Source of the DNA: Calditrichota bacterium
GTDB taxonomy: Bacteria > Electryoneota > B3-LCP
Direction: 5' to 3'
Assembly: GCA_020051775.1 (NCBI GenBank)
Contig: JAGVQJ010000048.1
Coordinates: 1-64,000, forward strand
DNA: 64,000 nt
The translations under genes and the position numbers were made by a program. Below, in pieces: positions 59,347-64,000 of this stretch (within the stretch, counting starts at the first letter, position 1; the number at the start of each line of letters is the position of its first letter). The notes beneath the pieces are model-generated. The model ran no database searches. It was not told the origin of the DNA and saw only the letters and a list, made by a program, of their open reading frames with translations.

Positions 59347-61627
59347 ACTTCAGAAGCATCATTTTCTGCACGGCGCTGAAATCTCCCGTCTCCATGCGGA
59401 GAAAATACAGACCGGAGGGCAGCCTCGAACCATCGAACGCCACTTCGTGAGTGCCGACGGCTTGAGCACCGTCCACCAGCGTTGCCACCAACCTCCCGGC
59501 AGTATCAAAGACTTTCAAGCTGACGTGGCTTGTAACCAATAGTTGATAGCTGATGGCAGTCGTTGGATTGAACGGATTGGGGCGATTTTGATTCAACGAG
59601 GTGATTCCCGGCAACGTCTGGCTGTTGGAAATCTTTTCCTCAGTCTGATGATCACGAGCAGGGGTAATACTCACCGGCGCGATGTTAGGCAATGAGTTCG
59701 CTGTGGTGACGGTCAATGTGAAACTACCCGGCTGCGTAGGCGCCGGATGGAAATTCAGCGTGACCTGGCCTGACGCATTGGTAATACCCGTGGCGTAAAT
59801 ATCAGCGTTCATGCCGCAGACCATGGCTCCGGGTTGTGGATTACCGGAATTCATCACGGTGACGGCAAATGTGGAGTCACCAACTTGCAGCGTGGAGTCA
59901 TGCGTCACCGTCAGCGGGTAGGGAGTCAAAGTGCGAATCATCAGCGAAGGATCGCCGAAGATATTCCAGTTTTTGAATTCGTTCTCGCCTTGAGATCCGA
60001 AGTTATCAATCATCAAGCCGGAACCGTTGAAACAGTAGCCGCCCAGGGTGAGCATCGAATCGGCGCAGAGCAGATCCACGCCCTCATCCTGCATGTCGTA
60101 GGGCGGGAACCAAGTCTGACTGATCTTGGACATGTAGCAGCCGATGGCTCCAGTGGGAGCGCCGTTAGCGGAGTTTGTGGCGCGCATGAGCGCTTCTGCG
60201 ATGCAGGTCGTATTGTGGAATTGACCCACATTGCAGGCCACCGTCACGATGTGCGGCAAACGGTTGTCATTGACCAGATAAGCGACGTTGTAGATGCTGA
60301 AGTTGGGCGGCCCGAACATGGTGGTACTGCCATGTCCGGCATAATTCCAAACGCTGCGGCCCATGTTTATATAATGGGTGATCATCTCGGTGGTGCCCCA
60401 GTTCATGTAGACCGAATCCATCTGGGTGTAATTCCAGTGCAGGAAGTTATTGGCAATCAGGGTGATATGGTCGGTGTCGTGGGCTTCGGGGTTGCAGGGG
60501 CCGCTTAAGTCGGCGGTGCCGAACCCGAGGTGGAACCAGTCGGCGTTCGGATCGGGATATTTCTCATATCTCATAGTGCGGACGAGCTGCGTCTTCACAT
60601 GGGAGTTAGTTTCGGCGGAAAAACGGCCTACAAAGATGCTCGGATACCAATCGCTGGGGCCCATCAGGGAATAGACCGGATCTGAACCCGTAGTGTAGGC
60701 CGGCACCTGGGCAGCGTCGCCCACTAGAAGAACGTACGTTAAGTCATGCGTGTTGTAGTAATTTTGTATATACTCCTTGACCTGGGTTGTGGTCGTTCCC
60801 ACCTGACTGATAGGAACCATGACAGTGGGGATGCCCTTCTGGTTCTTCCAATCCACCAGGTATTGCATTAGAGGCATGAAGGCATCATAGCAGATGACCA
60901 GCATGCCGCCGGACTCGTCCAAGACGGGATAGCGGTCGTCATCGTAATTGACGAAGTGGCGGCGATACAACTGATGAAATTGGGGATCCATCTTTTCCAA
61001 CGGTTTCTGGCGCAGCAGCACATTTTCGCCACCGGGAGCCATGCGGTTAACTTCCACTGTGACATGGGTATAAACGCGCAAGATGCGCTGAACTGGATTG
61101 TACTGGAAGGCGTTCAATTCCACGACCATGCCTCGCAGGTCTCGAACGACGTAAGGATCGCGCAGATTGACCAGCTTGCTGGGATAAAAGGCGTCCGTGC
61201 GATAGACGTCGGAGAAGGTGTAGGGCACATTTCCGGGTTCGACGTCGCGAGTCAGGTGTCCCTTCGAAGGAGCCAGATCCACATTAGGGAAATCCACATA
61301 TTCGGCGCTCAGGATCTGGTAGTCCATCACGCCTTCATCGGGGATGACCAGCGAGCGGCAAAAACGCGGCAGCCTGGGGTTACCGACTTCTTCGATGGTA
61401 CTCTCCTTGCGCAGCTTGTCCAGCAGCGTCCAGGTTTTGCCGTCAATGTTGATCTGTTGCTGGGAATACCCGTTGACGGTGTAATCCAGCACGGTAGACA
61501 TGCCGTCTGATTGCGGGACGGTGACCGTGACTGGCTGATCAGCGCTGGTTAGAGTTACCCATTCGGCCTGGAGGACTGCCAAGGGGCAAACCAGCAGAAC
61601 AAAAGCGACAATCGAACGTAATGACAT
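59345..61627 (-). CDS. Gingipain-like (C25) cysteine protease with sorting domain
   Basis: 760 residues, signal peptide to VLQAE (about 21). An N-terminal propeptide-like beta-domain (25-215) leads to the C25 fold: VICYDAFMPLMQYLVDWKNQ-type entry, YVLLVGDAAQVP, then NYAGHGS with catalytic H432 and VACNVGQF with C465. The 33-residue gap equals that of H211/C244 in RgpB as I recall. An Ig-like domain (about 580-680) and the sorting domain (RPNPFNPTTAISYQL) follow. C25 proteases are classic T9SS cargo. Specificity cannot be read from sequence. Confidence 0.93.
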   Translation of the reverse strand: MSLRSIVAFVLLVCPLAVLQAEWVTLTSADQPVTVTVPQSDGMSTVLDYTVNGYSQQQINIDGKTWTLLDKLRKESTIEEVGNPRLPRFCRSLVIPDEGVMDYQILSAEYVDFPNVDLAPSKGHLTRDVEPGNVPYTFSDVYRTDAFYPSKLVNLRDPYVVRDLRGMVVELNAFQYNPVQRILRVYTHVTVEVNRMAPGGENVLLRQKPLEKMDPQFHQLYRRHFVNYDDDRYPVLDESGGMLVICYDAFMPLMQYLVDWKNQKGIPTVMVPISQVGTTTTQVKEYIQNYYNTHDLTYVLLVGDAAQVPAYTTGSDPVYSLMGPSDWYPSIFVGRFSAETNSHVKTQLVRTMRYEKYPDPNADWFHLGFGTADLSGPCNPEAHDTDHITLIANNFLHWNYTQMDSVYMNWGTTEMITHYINMGRSVWNYAGHGSTTMFGPPNFSIYNVAYLVNDNRLPHIVTVACNVGQFHNTTCIAEALMRATNSANGAPTGAIGCYMSKISQTWFPPYDMQDEGVDLLCADSMLTLGGYCFNGSGLMIDNFGSQGENEFKNWNIFGDPSLMIRTLTPYPLTVTHDSTLQVGDSTFAVTVMNSGNPQPGAMVCGMNADIYATGITNASGQVTLNFHPAPTQPGSFTLTVTTANSLPNIAPVSITPARDHQTEEKISNSQTLPGITSLNQNRPNPFNPTTAISYQLLVTSHVSLKVFDTAGRLVATLVDGAQAVGTHEVAFDGSRLPSGLYFLRMETGDFSAVQKMMLLK

Positions 61628-61642
61628 GACTCCTCCGTTGGG

Positions 61643-61715
61643 AATTATAAATTATAAGTTATAAATTATAAATAAACATATACTTATAACTTAGAATTTA
61701 TGATTTGAGATTTAT
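61643..61715. repeat. AT-rich heptamer repeat
   Basis: AATTATA, AATTATA, AGTTATA, AATTATA, AATAAAC and then TACTTAT, AACTTAG, AATTTAT, GATTTGA, GATTTAT. It fills the gap between two secreted-protein genes. Confidence 0.75.
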
Positions 61716-63718
61716 TTAAGTAGCACCATTTTCTGTATAGCACTATAATCCCCTGCTTGTAAGCGGCAGAAGTAGAGGCCGGAAGGCAGACCAGTGGCAT
61801 TCCAGGTAACCTGATGAGAACCTGCGTGGCGGAAACCGTTAGATAGGGTGGTGACCAGTCTGCCGGAATTATCATAGATCTGCAATTTCACCTGTGAGGC
61901 AATAGGTAGATCGTAGGATAATCTTGTGACGGCGTTGAAGGGATTGGGGGAGGGTAGGTACATGAGAAATTCGTGGGGTACAGCTACACCTAGAACAGTG
62001 GTTTCCAATGGCTGCCAATTTACAATGCTGATACTGGAGTACTTAATCGTCGCATAGTCAGGAGTTGATTCTATACAATCACTATAACCTGTAATAAATA
62101 CATTCCCATTAATATCGATAGCTAAACTACGTGATTGATCGTATTGGTTTCCAATTCCGTTATATAGTGCTACCCATTGTAAATCACCGGCATTGTTATA
62201 CTTGTTCGTGGCATAATCATATGTCTCTCCTCCAGAACCCAATCCCGTTACGTACACGTTACCGTCTTCATCCAATGCCAGACAATAAGCCACATAAAAT
62301 GCATTCCCAGGTCCACTATAGCGCGCCACCCATTGCTGTTCTCCATCGTTGTTGTACTTGACAGTAGCACAGACAGAGTAGTAAGGATAATATTCTTGAA
62401 ATGCACTTTCTCCAGTAACATAGACGTTTCCCTCTCTATCTACGGCCACGCTATGTGCTATATCATCACCATGACCGACCCAGCCATAAGTAGCCACCCA
62501 CAGTTGATGCCCGGATGAATCGTATTTAATAGTCGTATAGTCCATGTTATCATAACCTCCAGGTTGAACACAACCTCCTGTCACATAAACATTTCCATCC
62601 CTATCTACGGCTAAACCATAAGCCAAATCTTCATAATATCCCGATTCACTGTAGCGCGCAATCCATTGTTGCTCTCCAAATGAATTATATTTGATCGTGG
62701 CATAATCCGGATTAACTGGACCACCGTAGCTAAATCCCGTTACATAGGCATTGCCATTTTCATCAACAACCAGACTTGAGGGAATATCGTAGCCATTTAC
62801 TGGCCCATCGTAGCGCGCTTCCCATAATTGTTGTCCGGCGGCATTATACTTAACCGTGGCATAATCATACATTGTACCAATTCCCATACTTTCCCCCGTA
62901 ACATAAACATTTCCAATATTGTCTACTGCCACACTCTTGCCAATATCCCCACCATTACCCGGTCCATTATAGTGTGCTACCCACAGCTGATGCCCGGTCG
63001 CGTCGTATTTTATTGTGGTGTAATCATCGTGAGTCTCAGTCCTAGAACTATATCCTGTAACAATTATATTCCCATCTCCGTCTAATACCAGCTTGTTAGC
63101 CACATCAACTCCATTTGCTGATCCGTTGTAACGGGCTTCCCATTCTTGTTGACCAGCTGCGTTGTATTTGAAAGTAGCATAATCCCCCGATGTTGCACTA
63201 CCCCAGCTACCACCCGTTACATATACGTTTCCATCCAAGTCTGCTGCCAGACTCGTACCAAAATCCCAATAATTTGCAGTCCCATTATAACGTGCTGCCC
63301 AGTGCTGTGTCACACCACACCGTAAAATTTGCTTCTGGAACAGTAATTCGTCTTGCGCCCAAACGGTATTAGGATAGGAACCAACATAAACATGCAGAGT
63401 GTAATAACCCACCTGTGCAGACGCGTATATTAATTCCTGGCGCTCCCAACTGATACTTTGCCCAGGAGGGAGTAACTGTGTAATAGGACCATAACCCGGT
63501 CCAGTAATTACACTAGGTTTAATCACTTTGCCCCAGACATCAATGCTTTGCAGCATGGAACCAAGGTTGGTTACAGTTACACGGTATGAAATCGTACCCC
63601 CTGTATCTGGCAGGACGGTGGCAGAGAGCGGAACCAGCTCCACAGAGAAGTTCTGGCAGAAACTCAAACGCGTCATTCCCAGCGTAAAAACAAAGACGTA
63701 AACAAGATACGGTTTCAT
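61712..63718 (-). CDS. Secreted SBBP-repeat beta-propeller with sorting domain
   Basis: 668 residues from ATG at 63718 (GGAGG 7 nt upstream). Signal peptide to LSFCQ. The shared beta-module stands at the N-terminus here (25-130) rather than before the sorting domain. Eight SBBP-type repeats of about 52 residues follow (RYNGxxNxxD, LAVDxxGNVYVTG, DYATIKYN, GxQxWVA). The sorting domain ends the chain (SPNPFNAVTRLSYDL). The gene is more AT-rich than its neighbours. Surface protein of unknown ligand. Confidence 0.88.
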   Translation of the reverse strand: MKPYLVYVFVFTLGMTRLSFCQNFSVELVPLSATVLPDTGGTISYRVTVTNLGSMLQSIDVWGKVIKPSVITGPGYGPITQLLPPGQSISWERQELIYASAQVGYYTLHVYVGSYPNTVWAQDELLFQKQILRCGVTQHWAARYNGTANYWDFGTSLAADLDGNVYVTGGSWGSATSGDYATFKYNAAGQQEWEARYNGSANGVDVANKLVLDGDGNIIVTGYSSRTETHDDYTTIKYDATGHQLWVAHYNGPGNGGDIGKSVAVDNIGNVYVTGESMGIGTMYDYATVKYNAAGQQLWEARYDGPVNGYDIPSSLVVDENGNAYVTGFSYGGPVNPDYATIKYNSFGEQQWIARYSESGYYEDLAYGLAVDRDGNVYVTGGCVQPGGYDNMDYTTIKYDSSGHQLWVATYGWVGHGDDIAHSVAVDREGNVYVTGESAFQEYYPYYSVCATVKYNNDGEQQWVARYSGPGNAFYVAYCLALDEDGNVYVTGLGSGGETYDYATNKYNNAGDLQWVALYNGIGNQYDQSRSLAIDINGNVFITGYSDCIESTPDYATIKYSSISIVNWQPLETTVLGVAVPHEFLMYLPSPNPFNAVTRLSYDLPIASQVKLQIYDNSGRLVTTLSNGFRHAGSHQVTWNATGLPSGLYFCRLQAGDYSAIQKMVLLK

Positions 63719-63860
63719 GCCTACCTCCAACAATAATTTGAATAATCGGGATAAGATCCACCGATTTCAGATTTCCGCACCTAATGATCCCGGCAGACGG
63801 CTGCGCCAGGTAGTGGCCACTATGTGGGAGAGACAACAGCACCGGACGGCCCCGAAAAAT

Positions 63861-63914
63861 CCCCCCACCCCCCCTTTCCGCCAGTAGGCGGACCCTTATG
63901 GGGAATAAGGGGGG
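63861..63914. repeat. C/G-tract inverted repeat in the 5' leader
   Basis: C-runs (63861-63874), an inner CCGCC/GGCGG hairpin, and G-runs (63899-63914). It sits between the promoter and the SBBP gene and resembles 957-1043. As a transcribed leader structure it could hinder expression. Confidence 0.65.
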
Positions 63915-63923
63915 ACAATAAGG

Positions 63924-63967
63924 AATATAGTGAAATAAATCGCCAAAGTCAAGTGCAAATTTTTGCA
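63924..63967 (-). promoter_or_regulatory. SBBP-gene promoter with palindromic upstream motif
   Basis: Minus strand: TTGACT (63952-63947), 17-nt spacer, TATATT (63929-63924). TGCAAAAATTTGCAC lies directly upstream (63967-63953). Leader of about 200 nt. The remaining bases to 64000 show no gene. Confidence 0.78.
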
Positions 63968-64000
63968 TAAGCAAAAAAAAGTGTCCGGTCACCGCTTCGC

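Noticed and set aside
9161-61715. Heptamer runs as a CRISPR or minisatellite array
   Set aside because: Units are 7 bp with no unique spacers and differ between loci, so they are short tandem repeats and not CRISPR.
63540-63992. 150-codon minus-strand frame near the right edge
   Set aside because: Overlaps the SBBP gene start in another frame, crosses a C/G-tract repeat and the promoter; no signal or domain.
1-64000. tRNA, rRNA, transposase or prophage genes
   Set aside because: Looked for cloverleaf-like sequences, CCA ends, DDE/IS motifs and integrases; none could be supported.

Overview
The window (roughly 50% GC) looks like a chromosomal segment of an uncultured Gram-negative bacterium of the FCB superphylum. 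Ten large secreted proteins end in a C-terminal sorting domain of the type IX secretion (T9SS) kind, with an NPFNPTTAI-like start and a final K preceded by small hydrophobic residues. There are several outer-membrane barrels and lipoproteins, and sigma70-type promoters (TTGACA, 17 nt, TATATT) recur with remarkably constant spacing. Candidate phyla such as KSB1, Zixibacteria or relatives would fit; the phylum cannot be fixed by eye.

Layout. 1-882: an AT-rich, truncated gene for a TIR/deoxyribosyltransferase-like protein that looks foreign. 1.2-9.0 kb: housekeeping and envelope genes on the minus strand (glyA, an AI-2E-type permease, rpiB, an outer-membrane protein, a lipoprotein, amrS, murQ). 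9.2-15 kb: secreted proteins, a response regulator and a monoheme cytochrome c. 15.2-19.4 kb (plus): membrane protein, trmB, a lipid-kinase-like protein, and a secreted matrixin-type protease with a small companion. 19.5-27.8 kb: a complete phosphate regulon, phoB-phoR, then a porin, pstSCAB and phoU behind four 11-bp Pho-box-like repeats. 27.9-30.5 kb: a sensor histidine kinase split by an apparent -1 frameshift.

The most notable system is at 30.8-43.2 kb: nine minus-strand genes in one apparent operon. Transcription order is NHL beta-propeller, a hexaheme cytochrome strongly resembling the Geobacter nanowire protein OmcS, a YVTN-propeller lipoprotein, an outer-membrane barrel with an inserted discoidin-like segment, an LpoB/CsgG-like lipoprotein, a tandem CsgG-like protein, a double parvulin foldase, a 26-heme and a 16-heme cytochrome. 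Together they carry 48 CXXCH haem sites. I read this as a candidate extracellular electron transfer machine: a polymerising cytochrome wire plus a trans-envelope conduit and its assembly factors. Divergently from it (43.6-48.4 kb) lies a ribbon-helix-helix protein followed by a cytoplasmic group-3b-type NiFe hydrogenase (hydBGDA) and its maturation protease.

48.5-63.7 kb is almost entirely secreted, sorting-domain proteins: FG-GAP, beta-helix, subtilisin, gingipain-like and SBBP-repeat proteins, plus an SGNH hydrolase. Three signals cut across the window. Tandem heptanucleotide repeats of different sequence occur at eleven loci, some forming part of the sorting-domain coding sequence. A palindromic motif sits directly upstream of the -35 box at four promoters, including that of the electron-transfer operon. 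A shared module of about 105 residues occurs in seven of the secreted proteins. No tRNA, rRNA, IS element or CRISPR array was seen.
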